64,000 nt of DNA, from contig NZ_JAKFGN010000001.1 of NCBI RefSeq assembly GCF_021502575.1, forward strand, positions 1,550,001-1,614,000. Reading direction: 5' to 3'. Below, piece by piece: positions 55,566-64,000 of the stretch. Position numbers and translations under genes: made by a program. Position 1 is the first letter of the stretch. Each line of letters opens with the position of its first letter. This DNA is from Bradyrhizobium sp. G127. GTDB taxonomy: Bacteria > Pseudomonadota > Alphaproteobacteria > Rhizobiales > Xanthobacteraceae. The notes under the pieces are model-generated. The model searched no databases. It saw only the letters and a list, made by a program, of their open reading frames with translations, and was not told where the DNA came from.

Positions 55566-56337
55566 AGCCTCTAACATCGCCGTGCGGTTCGGCGGCGTCG
55601 CCGCGCTGACGGATGTGTCCGTGCGTATTGAGCCCGGCCGCATTGTTACCGTGATCGGGCCGAACGGCTCGGGCAAGAGCACGCTGTTCAATAGCATCAC
55701 AGGGATGGTCGCCCTTGCGGGCGGAACCGTTCGCCTTGATGGGCGCGACCTTGCTGATGTCCCCACGCATCGGCGTATCGCGGCAGGGCTTGCCCGGACG
55801 TTCCAGACGCCGCGTTTCGATCCTCGCGTCAGTGTCGAGGAGGCCGTGCTTTGCGGCTTCTATCCGAAATCGCGAGGCACGCTGCTGGGCACGCTCATGC
55901 GCGTTCCGGGCGTCTCGCGGGAAGAAAAGGCATTTCGGGATCGCGGTGAGAGAATTCTCGCAGATTTCAAGCTCTCTGCCCTGAAGCATATGGCGCTCGG
56001 CGAATTGCCCATGGGGCAGGTGCGGCTGGTCGAAGTCGCACGGGCTGTCGCTAACGATCCGAAGTATTTGCTGCTGGATGAGCCGGCAGCTGGCCTCACC
56101 AAAATCGAGCAGGCTTTGCTCAGCGCGGAGATCCGCCGTATCGCGGAATCCGGCGTTGGCGTTCTGCTGGTTGAACACAATTTCGGGCTGGTCCGCGCAT
56201 TGTCCGATCATACCGTGGTGCTCGACCGCGGCACACTGCTGATCGAAGGAAAGCCCGAGGCGCTCTTGCACGATGCAGCTTTCGTCGATGCCTATCTTGG
56301 CACCACGCGCGCTAATCACAACGAGGCGCGGTTATGA
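55555..56337 (+). CDS. livG: Branched-chain amino acid-type ABC transporter ATPase LivG
   Basis: A 260-residue ATPase. Walker A VIGPNGSGKSTLFNSITGM, the LARTFQTPRFDPRVSVEEAV Q-loop region, signature LPMGQVRLVEVARAVAND and Walker B YLLLDEPAAGL. The signature deviates from LSGGQ to LPMGQ, with Gly-Gln retained. It overlaps livM by 11 bases and livF by 4. The C-terminal DAYLGT motif is typical for LivG. Confidence 0.9.
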   Translation: MAVEASNIAVRFGGVAALTDVSVRIEPGRIVTVIGPNGSGKSTLFNSITGMVALAGGTVRLDGRDLADVPTHRRIAAGLARTFQTPRFDPRVSVEEAVLCGFYPKSRGTLLGTLMRVPGVSREEKAFRDRGERILADFKLSALKHMALGELPMGQVRLVEVARAVANDPKYLLLDEPAAGLTKIEQALLSAEIRRIAESGVGVLLVEHNFGLVRALSDHTVVLDRGTLLIEGKPEALLHDAAFVDAYLGTTRANHNEARL

Positions 56338-57062
56338 CAGGGCAGGTCTCGTCGCCATCGGTCCTTGCGGCAAAGGGATTACACGCCTTCCACGGCAGGA
56401 TTGAGGTCGTGTTCGGCGTGGATGTTGCGCTCAGCGCCGGAGAAATTCTGGTCGTCCTCGGGGCCAATGGAGCGGGCAAAAGCAGCTTGCTCACCGCGAT
56501 CGCAGGAGGTGTCCGCTCGGAAGGCGGGCTTGACCTCGCGGGCAATTCCATCGTTGGGCTTTCCGCCCAGCAACGCGCAGCAAAAGGGCTGGCCTTTGTG
56601 CCCGAGCGCCGGGGCAACATATTTGCTCCGATGAGTGTTTCTGAGAATCTCGATATCGGCCTGCGACTTTCTCCCCGGTCGCGTCGCTCCTTCATTCGCA
56701 AGGAGCTTTTGGGGCTTTTTCCGATCCTGCGCGAGCGCGAACATGCGCAGGCGGGCGCCCTTAGCGGAGGCGAGCAACAGATGCTGGCCATCGCGATGGC
56801 TCTTGGCCGCGAACCTTCGGTGCTCATTCTGGATGAGCCGTCGCAAGGCCTGGCTCCGATCATTTTCGATCATCTTCAGCGCGCTTTCGACATTTTGAAA
56901 AGCAGGGGCATCGCGCTGCTGGTCGCTGAGCAGAATCTGCCTTTCGCTGCGCAAATTGCCGATCGCTATTTCGTCATGTCACACGGTGTGGTCGCGGCGG
57001 AAGGCGAGAAGGCTGATTTGAGTGACCACGCCGACATGCTCGATGCGTACATCAGCGAGTGA
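56334..57062 (+). CDS. livF: Branched-chain amino acid-type ABC transporter ATPase LivF
   Basis: A 242-residue ATPase with the LivF-type start KGLHAFHGRIEVVFGVDVAL, Walker A LGANGAGKSSLLTAIAG, FVPERRGNIFAPMSVSENLD, the signature LSGGEQQMLAIAMALGREPS and Walker B VLILDEPSQGLAPI. It completes the transporter ATP engine. It ends 72 bases before the binding-protein gene, where a new ribosome site follows. Confidence 0.92.
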   Translation: MTGQVSSPSVLAAKGLHAFHGRIEVVFGVDVALSAGEILVVLGANGAGKSSLLTAIAGGVRSEGGLDLAGNSIVGLSAQQRAAKGLAFVPERRGNIFAPMSVSENLDIGLRLSPRSRRSFIRKELLGLFPILREREHAQAGALSGGEQQMLAIAMALGREPSVLILDEPSQGLAPIIFDHLQRAFDILKSRGIALLVAEQNLPFAAQIADRYFVMSHGVVAAEGEKADLSDHADMLDAYISE

Positions 57063-57134
57063 TGGATCATCGCCGAAGCACTCAGAACACGGACATGAAG
57101 TCCGAAGGCAACAAGTAAAACCCAGGAGGAATAA

Positions 57135-58292
57135 ATGCTACGATTATCGATAAATATCTGTCGCGCTCTTTCACTGATCTTGGCTTTGTCGATCGTCACG
57201 AATGCGCCGGCACTGGCTGAAGAGCCGATCAAGGTTGGCGTCATTCTCAGCCTGAACGGGCCGGCCGCGCCGTTCGGCATCCCGGAGCGCGATGCGCTGA
57301 AATTGCTTGTCGATCAGCACAACGCCCAGACCGGCACACGCAAGGTCGAACTGATCTATCACGATGAGCAGACCAACCCGACCGAAGCGGCGCGGGGCGC
57401 GACAAAACTGATCCAGCAGGATCAAGTGCAGGTCATTATCGGCCCCACCATTGGTTCCAGTGCGCTGGCAATCATGCCGATCGCTGCCGCCGCGCAGATT
57501 CCGATTCTCGCACCTGTCGGAGCGATCTCCGTAACTGCCAAGGACAATGAATTCTTTCCATGGATATTCCGTACCTGCACCAACGACGAGATGCTGGTCG
57601 AGGGTGCGATGGAATTCGGCATCTTCAAGCTGGGCTACAAGCGCCTCGCGATCATGCACCAGGAAGATGCTTACGGAAAGAATTCGGCGGTGTATGCCAC
57701 CAAGCTGGCGAAGGAAAAGAACGTCGAGATTGTGACCATCGCGAGCGCTCCGAGCAATGCGGTCGATTTGACGGCCGCGGCGACCAAAATACGCAATGCA
57801 TCGCCAGATGCTGTTCTGCTCTGGACGTCGTCGCCCGCGATGGGGGCGGCATTCATGCGCGCCAGCAAGCAGGTTGGTCTCGCCGCGCCGGTCGTCGGCG
57901 CAGGTGCCCTGGTACAACGCTCCTTCATCGACGCTGCAGCCGGAGCAGCGGAAAACGTGACCATGATCTCGATTGCGAACTGGGATGATCCGTCCGTCAA
58001 GCTGAAGAACCTGGAGAACCTGCTGCGCGCGAATGGCAAAACGCCCGCGGGATTCGGCGAACTGTTGACGACTGCCGCGGCGACGGCTCTGTTCGAAGCC
58101 ATCAAGAAAGTAGATGGGCCCGCGACCGGAAAGAAGATCAGGGATGCGCTGGAGACCGTGTGCACATCCGAAAGCCCGTATCTCGACGGGCGCTTCTGCT
58201 ACAGCAACGTCAATCACGAGGGATTCGGGAAGGATTCGCTGAAAACCATCACCATCAAGTCCGGAAAATTCCAGACCGTCGCTGGCAACTGA
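57135..58292 (+). CDS. ABC transporter substrate-binding protein, Liv/HAAT type
   Basis: A 385-residue periplasmic receptor. Signal peptide about 1–29 (ending ALAEE), then IKVGVILSLNGPAAPFGIPE, the LivJ-like opening, and the typical VIIGPTIGSSALAIMPIAAA and RTCTNDEMLVEGAMEFGIFK sections. The ATG follows CAGGAGGAA. Placing the receptor last in the operon is a common HAAT layout. The ligand-binding residues do not identify a substrate by eye; the enzyme neighbours point to an aryl or branched carboxylic acid. Confidence 0.9.
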   Translation: MLRLSINICRALSLILALSIVTNAPALAEEPIKVGVILSLNGPAAPFGIPERDALKLLVDQHNAQTGTRKVELIYHDEQTNPTEAARGATKLIQQDQVQVIIGPTIGSSALAIMPIAAAAQIPILAPVGAISVTAKDNEFFPWIFRTCTNDEMLVEGAMEFGIFKLGYKRLAIMHQEDAYGKNSAVYATKLAKEKNVEIVTIASAPSNAVDLTAAATKIRNASPDAVLLWTSSPAMGAAFMRASKQVGLAAPVVGAGALVQRSFIDAAAGAAENVTMISIANWDDPSVKLKNLENLLRANGKTPAGFGELLTTAAATALFEAIKKVDGPATGKKIRDALETVCTSESPYLDGRFCYSNVNHEGFGKDSLKTITIKSGKFQTVAGN

Positions 58293-58442
58293 GGAAGCGG
58301 CACCGGCGGAAGTTGCCCGATGGCATGCGCCAGCCGCGCAGGCCGTCGGGCCTTTTCACCAGCGGCTGGAGATATCCCAAGTTCTTGAATAAGATGGCAA
58401 AGAGTGGTCGGATAAGAAGTACGAGTCGATGAAGGTCAGCGA

Positions 58443-59078
58443 ATGGTGGTCGAGAAGAAATTACGAAAAAGAAACGACCCTGCGACCAGTACCGCGTTGA
58501 TAAAGGATGCGGCGATCCGGCTTTTTGCCGCAAGCGGCTATGCGAATACCAGCCTCGAAGAGATCGCCGACGCGGCAAAATTTACCAAGGGCGCGATCTA
58601 TCATTATTTCAAAAGCAAGGAACAGTTGCTGCTTGAAATCCTTGCCGATATCGAGAAGCGCTCGATCACCAAGACGGCCGAAGCCGTCGCTCTTTGCGAA
58701 GGGTCGGCTATCGACAGGTTTGAGCGTTTCAATTCCACTCAGTCGCGTTGGGCGGCGACCTATCCTGACGATCTCGCGATCCTGATGCTGACGTCGATCG
58801 AGTCGGCGAACAAGAAGGGGAAGGTCAGCAAGCGCGTCTCCAAGATTTACGAGAATGTCAGGAAGGCGCTGGATGCCATTCTGGACCGCGCGAAAGCCGA
58901 TGGAGAGATCGACAAATCGGTTTCGACTGAAAAGTTTGTTTTGACGATCATGGCAATCCACGACGGCAACATGCTGCTGTGGTATCGCAGCGGACTGGAA
59001 CCGGAAGTCGGCCGCATCCTGACCGCGGCCGCGACCCAGATGATCCTGTATCGGTACAATGAACTGCGGCTTCACTGA
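58443..59078 (+). CDS. TetR/AcrR-family regulator
   Basis: A 211-residue regulator with an N-terminal helix-turn-helix: STALIKDAAIRLFAASGYAN, TSLEEIADAAKFTKGAIYHY, FKSKEQLLLEIL. The C-terminal ligand-binding half resembles the FadR/PsrA- or PaaR-like TetR proteins that bind acyl-CoAs (RSITKTAEAVALCEGSAIDR and following helices), so an acyl-CoA or aryl-CoA inducer is plausible. It is 150 bases downstream of the receptor gene and convergent with the lipoate-ligase-like gene. Probably regulates the operon upstream. Confidence 0.88.
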   Translation: MVVEKKLRKRNDPATSTALIKDAAIRLFAASGYANTSLEEIADAAKFTKGAIYHYFKSKEQLLLEILADIEKRSITKTAEAVALCEGSAIDRFERFNSTQSRWAATYPDDLAILMLTSIESANKKGKVSKRVSKIYENVRKALDAILDRAKADGEIDKSVSTEKFVLTIMAIHDGNMLLWYRSGLEPEVGRILTAAATQMILYRYNELRLH

Positions 59079-59102
59079 AACGCGACGAGCAGAGGCGGGG
59101 CT

Positions 59103-59864
59103 TTATGATTGCGCTTCACTCCAGATAGCCTCGATCCGTTTGCGAACATCGTCCGTCAGAGACTTTCCGGAGAGAGAAGGCTGCTGAAGGGCGGAACGCA
59201 CATCGCCGATCGCGCAAACGCTGCATTGCGCCTGTCCGCCTGCTGATTGGTAAAACAGGTTGACAATGTGGGCGAGTTGCTCGCGGTCGTGATCGACGAC
59301 CAGGGTAGCGGCTGTTGTCGCAGTGGCGTGGCCGTTGCATCGGCGCCAGTGCTGCGAGAGGCCTGCAATTTTTCGGCCGTTGACGGAAATATCATAGCGG
59401 CCGGGACAGAATGCATTCGGATTCTCGCCGATTTCGGCCTCAAGCCCATATGATTTAAGAACAGTGCTGATGAAGCCGGCTAATTCCATGTAGGCGGTTT
59501 CAATAGTGACTTTGGGGACGACAATGCGGGCCAGCGCAATCTGCAGCGTGCCTCTGGAAACCGGGCAGGCGGTGCCGCCGCTGCGGCGGATCAGGACCGG
59601 CCATCCTTCATCGCGCAGACGGTCCACCGTTTGGGAAAAATCCGGCAGATGGCTGTCGCGGCGGCCGACGATGAGCGCCTGGGGCGCGCGCCAGACAAGA
59701 AGATGACGCTCGCTCGCGGCGTCGAGCCGGTTGGCCAGTTGTTGCTGGTACAGCAGCCCGAATTCCGCAGTCACGACATCGGCGAAGGATATGCCGGGCG
59801 TCGCAGCACGGTTTGCGGTGGTTGCCCCGTTCGCGATCCGCGCTGCGCTGACGGTCTCAGGCAC
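59103..59864 (-). CDS. Lipoate-protein ligase A-like protein
   Basis: A 253-residue protein of the biotin/lipoate ligase fold. It shows RHLLVWRAPQALIVGRRDSHLP, the core RRSGGTACPVSRGTLQIALA (corresponding to the RRxSGGGAVYHD–GN lipoate-binding loop) and YDISVNGRKIAGLSQHWRR, with the catalytic Lys in NGRKIAG. The substrate loop is atypical: the HDLGN element of LplA is replaced by VSRGT. Starts at a GTG overlapping the lipoyl gene by 8 bases. It is likely the dedicated enzyme that lipoylates the protein encoded just upstream. Confidence 0.8.
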   Translation of the reverse strand: MPETVSAARIANGATTANRAATPGISFADVVTAEFGLLYQQQLANRLDAASERHLLVWRAPQALIVGRRDSHLPDFSQTVDRLRDEGWPVLIRRSGGTACPVSRGTLQIALARIVVPKVTIETAYMELAGFISTVLKSYGLEAEIGENPNAFCPGRYDISVNGRKIAGLSQHWRRCNGHATATTAATLVVDHDREQLAHIVNLFYQSAGGQAQCSVCAIGDVRSALQQPSLSGKSLTDDVRKRIEAIWSEAQS

Positions 59865-60099
59865 TGTCGATATGTCCGATGACGGCACCCGGCTTGACGA
59901 CGCCATCTTTCGGCACGGAGATGTGCAGGCGGCCTGCGCTGGGTGCTGTGATATCGAAGGTCGACTTCTCGACCATGATCTCGGCCACGGTTGCGCCCTC
60001 GGCAACAGAGCCGCCCTCCGTGAAGAACCAGTTGGCGACAATGCCCTCCGGCGTCTTCCCGACGTCCCAAAGATCTTTCGGAATAGCGATGTCGGCCAT
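59857..60099 (-). CDS. Free-standing lipoyl-domain protein
   Basis: An 80-residue protein that is a whole lipoyl domain and nothing more: MADIAIPKDLWDVGKTPEGI, EGGSVAEGATVAEIMVEKST with the lipoylation Lys at residue 45, and APSAGRLHISVPKDGVVKPG. It lacks the E3-binding and acyltransferase catalytic domains of an E2 subunit. Flanked by E1-beta (1-base gap) and a lipoate ligase (8-base overlap), it should be the lipoyl carrier that accepts acyl groups from E1. The acceptor for the acyl group is not encoded here. Confidence 0.85.
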   Translation of the reverse strand: MADIAIPKDLWDVGKTPEGIVANWFFTEGGSVAEGATVAEIMVEKSTFDITAPSAGRLHISVPKDGVVKPGAVIGHIDSA

Positions 60100-60100
60100 G

Positions 60101-61123
<1,023 letters not shown>

Positions 61124-61151
61124 GATATTCTCCCGAAATTCTGTGAACCGG

Positions 61152-62135
61152 TCAGGCGAAAACGTGGGCGAGAGCTTCTTCGGGCGCCGGGTAGGCGGCT
61201 GCGCGGGCGAAAGCGAAGGCTTCATCCACTTCCGCCTTGGCGCGAGCGAGTGCGGCATCCGCTTCCGCGGCAGTCGCCACTTTGGTTTCAATCATGGTCT
61301 TGCGAAAACGGGCGATCGGATCCTTGGCCTTGAGGGCCGCGACTTCGCCCTTGGGCCGATAGGTTTCCGGGTCGCCCTGAAAATGGCCGTAATAGCGATA
61401 CGTTTCGACCTCGATCAGGGTTGGCCCACCGCCAGTTCGTGCGCGGGCCACGGCTTCGCCGGCGACGTCAAACAGCTTGAGCGTATCGTTGTCCGCGATA
61501 TGGAAGCCGGGCATCGCATAGCCCGCAGCGCGAAGACTGTTGTCCTTGATCGCTGTGGATTTCGCCTTTGGGACCGAGATGCCCCAGGAGTTGTCTTCGA
61601 TGACGAAGATCACTGGCAGCTTCCAAAGGCTGGCGAGATTGAGCGCCTCATGGAAGCCGCCTTGGTTGGCGGCGCCGTCGCCGACATAGGAGACAGCCAC
61701 TGCATCGGTGCCGCGCAGCTTCGCGGCCAGCGCCGCGCCGACGGCGGGCCCGGCACCTTGGGCGATGATGCCGCTGCACGCGAAATTCACGGCGGGATCG
61801 AGCAGATGCATATGGCCGCCGCGCCCGCCCGCAAGGCCTGTTTTCTTGCCGAAGATCTCGGCCGTCATCTTCTTGAGATCGACCCCCTTGGCAATGGCGG
61901 CATGATGCGGCCGATGAGTCGCTGTGACGGTATCGTCGGCACGCAGATGGACACACACGCCTGCCGCACACGGTTCTTGGCCAGCCGCGAGATGCATTTC
62001 GCCCGGCAGCGGACCTGCGCCGATGTCGAACTTTGGCTGCTTTCCCTCCATATAGGCGACTGCGATGGTATCTTCATAATAGCGCGCCTTCTCCATCGTC
62101 TCATACATCCACAGAAACTGCGATTTGCTGGGCAT
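61152..62135 (-). CDS. 2-oxo acid / acetoin dehydrogenase E1 alpha subunit
   Basis: A 327-residue ThDP-binding alpha subunit. It has EMHLAAGQEPCAAGVCVHLR, GGRGGHMHLLDPAVNFACSG, the ThDP motif SYVGDGAANQGGFHEALNLA (GDG at residues 152–154) and IEDNSWGISVPKAKST. The size and pattern match AcoA of acetoin dehydrogenase and PdhA of short type. GGAGGTTTCG precedes the ATG. It is the first gene of the minus-strand operon, divergent from a universal stress protein gene. A near-consensus FNR/FixK box lies 70 bases upstream. Confidence 0.92.
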   Translation of the reverse strand: MPSKSQFLWMYETMEKARYYEDTIAVAYMEGKQPKFDIGAGPLPGEMHLAAGQEPCAAGVCVHLRADDTVTATHRPHHAAIAKGVDLKKMTAEIFGKKTGLAGGRGGHMHLLDPAVNFACSGIIAQGAGPAVGAALAAKLRGTDAVAVSYVGDGAANQGGFHEALNLASLWKLPVIFVIEDNSWGISVPKAKSTAIKDNSLRAAGYAMPGFHIADNDTLKLFDVAGEAVARARTGGGPTLIEVETYRYYGHFQGDPETYRPKGEVAALKAKDPIARFRKTMIETKVATAAEADAALARAKAEVDEAFAFARAAAYPAPEEALAHVFA

Positions 62136-62204
62136 CGAAACCTCCGTCTGGCGGGTTTTGATTGTTCTTCGGTGGGAAGGTGACAGGCACGACGGGCTGC
62201 GTGA

Positions 62205-62218
62205 TTGATCCTGCTCAA
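62205..62218. promoter_or_regulatory. Near-consensus FNR/FixK box before the E1-alpha gene
   Basis: TTGAT-CCTG-CTCAA differs from the TTGAT-N4-ATCAA consensus at one position. It is 70 bases upstream of the E1-alpha ATG, in the right range for an activator of that operon. Weaker evidence than the perfect box at 62357. Confidence 0.4.
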
Positions 62219-62356
62219 TTGCGCAGTGCGATACCGTCGTGCGGCGCGGCATCCGCCGAAATGTCATCGATCTCTTGCATGTGCTGTAGATGAAAGGACC
62301 AGCCCCACGTGTTTGAGTGACCCGATGTCGCGTCCGAGGTTGGAAGGGACGGGGCC

Positions 62357-62370
62357 TTGATGTGTATCAA
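62357..62370. promoter_or_regulatory. Perfect FNR/FixK box before the universal stress protein gene
   Basis: TTGAT-GTGT-ATCAA is the exact palindromic consensus for FNR/FixK proteins. It lies 59 bases upstream of the universal stress protein ATG, which places a transcription start near 62405 for a class II activator site. It suggests induction of the gene when oxygen is low, as known for FixK2-controlled stress proteins in Bradyrhizobium. Confidence 0.7.
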
Positions 62371-62429
62371 TCGGTCCAAGAAACCTGCGTGGCACCTTTA
62401 ACTACGGCATTCACGCTTTGGAGCAGATT

Positions 62430-63263
62430 ATGATCAAGGACATCATCCTCAATCTCGAACGGGACAAATCTGGCGATGGCGCCAGAGATTACGCCATTTC
62501 CATCGCCGAGACGTTCGAGGCGCATCTGGCAGGAGTCGCCTTCGCCGATGGTGCGGGCATTCCGCCATATATGATGCCGGATTTTCCGTCCGATATGCTC
62601 GCCAGCATTGTGGCGGAAAGTGAAGCCGCAACGCGCGCCGCTGTCGAACGTTTCGAGGTGGCAGCCAAGCGCAGCGCTATTTCTGTTGAGCATCGGCTGG
62701 TGACCCAGAGCGATCTGGGCCCGCCGGATGCGTTTTCATCGATGGCGCGACGATTCGATTTGAGCGTGGTGATGCAGTCCGACGAGGACAAGGGCGTGAA
62801 TAACGATGTCTTGATCGAGGCCGCGTTGTTCAATTCCGGCCGTCCCGTCGTGATCGTCCCCTATATTCAGAAGAGCGGATTGAAACTCGACCGGATCGTA
62901 TGCTGCTGGGACGGAAGCCGCGCGGCGGCGCGCGCCGTCAACGACGCGCTGCCGTTCCTGAAAAGGGCGCGCGTCGTTGAGTTGTTCATCGTCGCCAACG
63001 AGAAGACCAGGGACAAGCGGGAAATTCTCGGTGTCGAAATCGGCGGTCATCTCGCACGACATGGCATCAAGGTCGAAGTCGAAAGCGTTCCGGCCTCCGA
63101 TATCGACGTGGCGGATGCCATTCTGTCACATGTATCGGATTGTTCGGCGAATATGATCGTGATGGGGGGCTACGGGCATTCCCGCCTGCGCGAATTTGTG
63201 CTGGGCGGGGTCACGCGCGGAATCCTGTCGACAATGACGGTTCCGGTTCTCATGTCGCATTAG
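62430..63263 (+). CDS. Universal stress protein, tandem UspA domains
   Basis: A 277-residue protein with two UspA-like halves: MIKDIILNLERDKSGDGARD starts the first, and KLDRIVCCWDGSRAAARAVNDALPF the second. The C-terminal ATP-site pattern MGGYGHSRLREFVLGGVTRGILSTMTVPVLM is complete, so the second half likely binds ATP. The start at 62430 fits a UspA domain; the TTG at 62418 is inside the ribosome site. A perfect FixK box lies upstream. Probable role in survival under low oxygen, inferred. Confidence 0.9.
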   Translation: MIKDIILNLERDKSGDGARDYAISIAETFEAHLAGVAFADGAGIPPYMMPDFPSDMLASIVAESEAATRAAVERFEVAAKRSAISVEHRLVTQSDLGPPDAFSSMARRFDLSVVMQSDEDKGVNNDVLIEAALFNSGRPVVIVPYIQKSGLKLDRIVCCWDGSRAAARAVNDALPFLKRARVVELFIVANEKTRDKREILGVEIGGHLARHGIKVEVESVPASDIDVADAILSHVSDCSANMIVMGGYGHSRLREFVLGGVTRGILSTMTVPVLMSH

Positions 63264-63316
63264 ATCGGGCTTGAGAGCCGCGGACTGTCATCAAGGAGAG
63301 CAAAAGCAACAACGAA

Positions 63317-63345
63317 ACCATGCGGGCTTTGACGGCCCGCATGGT
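63317..63345. terminator. Bidirectional hairpin between convergent genes
   Basis: A perfect 11-base-pair stem, ACCATGCGGGC at 63317–63327 and GCCCGCATGGT at 63335–63345, with a seven-base loop, between the convergent stress-protein and alcohol-dehydrogenase genes. No clear T-run. Confidence 0.65.
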
Positions 63346-63371
63346 ATTCTGTGACGAGCGAGGACAGCTTC

Positions 63372-64000
63372 TTAACTCTCCGGAACGAGCACCGCGGCTC
63401 CTTGGAAACGTCCGGCTCTGAGATCGGCAAGGGCCTCATTTGCGCGCGTCAGCGGGTAGACCGTCGTTGTCGTTTTCACGTTTGCTTTCGGCGCGATGCC
63501 GAGAAATTCCGTTGCATCCTGGCGCGTGAGATTGGCGACCGAAGCGATCTGACGTTCTTCCCAGAGGATACTGTAGGGGAACTGCGGAATGTCGCTCATG
63601 TGAATGCCGCCACAGACGACCCGGCCGCCTTTGCGCACCGCGCGTAGCGCCGTCGGCACGAGTGCTCCGACAGGTGCGAAGATGATTGCGGCATCAAGTA
63701 ATTCCGGTGGTATTTCGTCTGAACTGCCTGCCCAGGAGGCGCCTAGGGAACGTGCGAGATTCTGCGCCGCTTCATCTCCGACCCGTGTGAAGGCGTAGAT
63801 CTCGCGGCCCTGCCAGCGGCAGACCTGAGCCAGGATATGAGCCGCAGCACCGAATCCGTAGAGGCCGATTCTGCGGCCGTCGCCAGCGATGCGGAGCGAG
63901 CGCCAGCCGATCAGGCCTGCGCACATCAGCGGGGCGGCCGAGACCGGATCATCGAAGCCTTGCAGCGGAAAAGCAAACGCGGCATCCGCAACCACATGGG
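63372..64000 (-). CDS. Zinc-type alcohol dehydrogenase, C-terminal part (5' end outside window)
   Basis: About 209 residues visible; the N-terminal catalytic GroES domain, with the zinc ligands, lies beyond the right edge. It reads VADAAFAFPLQGFDDPVSAA, APLMCAGLIGWRSLRIAGDG, the nucleotide motif RIGLYGFGAAAHILAQVCRW and GGIHMSDIPQFPYSILWEER. The pattern matches zinc-dependent alcohol dehydrogenases of the AdhA-type found next to universal stress protein genes in FixK regulons. The frame is open to the edge and continues past the GTG at 63995. Confidence 0.85.
   Translation of the reverse strand, partial: HVVADAAFAFPLQGFDDPVSAAPLMCAGLIGWRSLRIAGDGRRIGLYGFGAAAHILAQVCRWQGREIYAFTRVGDEAAQNLARSLGASWAGSSDEIPPELLDAAIIFAPVGALVPTALRAVRKGGRVVCGGIHMSDIPQFPYSILWEERQIASVANLTRQDATEFLGIAPKANVKTTTTVYPLTRANEALADLRAGRFQGAAVLVPES

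Overview
The window is GC-rich chromosomal DNA from an alphaproteobacterium, most likely of the Bradyrhizobium / Rhodopseudomonas / Afipia lineage. The alphaproteobacterial SspB, the DUF4169–ribbon-helix-helix pair, the HflKC–DUF2065–DegP order and the ilvBH–ilvC and leuA loci fit this group. The assignment is by gene content and recognised families; no database search was run.

Layout. 1–5.8 kb: the end of an AsmA-like protein, a small RHH/DUF4169 pair, fumC and sspB. 6.2–10.5 kb: a two-gene short-chain chromate transporter and a tripartite tricarboxylate transporter (tctBAC). 10.7–18.1 kb: housekeeping genes thyA-folA, hflK-hflC-DUF2065, degP, serB and miaA. 18.2–23.4 kb: branched-chain amino acid synthesis (ilvB-ilvN, ilvC) with two exporters (EamA, LysE) between the subunit genes and ilvC; ilvB is preceded by a classic attenuator with a Val/Leu/Ile-rich leader peptide. 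23.7–29.6 kb: a membrane sulfatase-fold transferase, an OpuC-type osmolyte ABC transporter, a PPK2 kinase and a secreted protein of unknown function. 29.8–35.5 kb: leuA with its own Leu-rich leader peptide, a DctPQM TRAP transporter and a Spy-like LTxxQ protein.

35.7–44.2 kb looks like an accessory island. It begins immediately after a tRNA-Lys(CTT) gene, is visibly more AT-rich, contains two gene remnants (a frameshifted YiiM-type MOSC gene and the tail of an EamA transporter), and carries an XRE-cupin regulator followed by MFS, DJ-1/PfpI, RidA, MOSC, VanB-type reductase and OsmC/Ohr genes. The MOSC and reductase genes overlap and may form a molybdenum-dependent N-reduction system. A quinone-reductase-like gene and a divergent LysR regulator follow.

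44.5–59 kb: a carbonic anhydrase, then a tightly packed catabolic operon: a GH88/GH105-like protein, CoA-transferase, acyl-CoA dehydrogenase, second CoA-transferase, fused indolepyruvate-ferredoxin-oxidoreductase-type enzyme, complete Liv-type ABC transporter and a TetR regulator. 59–62.1 kb, minus strand: a four-gene operon for E1-alpha, E1-beta, an 80-residue free-standing lipoyl protein and a lipoate-ligase-like protein, with no E2 catalytic core or E3 in the window. It is divergent from a universal stress protein gene; the shared upstream region carries one perfect and one near-perfect FNR/FixK box, suggesting control by low oxygen. A zinc-type alcohol dehydrogenase gene runs off the right edge. 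No CRISPR array, insertion sequence or rRNA was seen.
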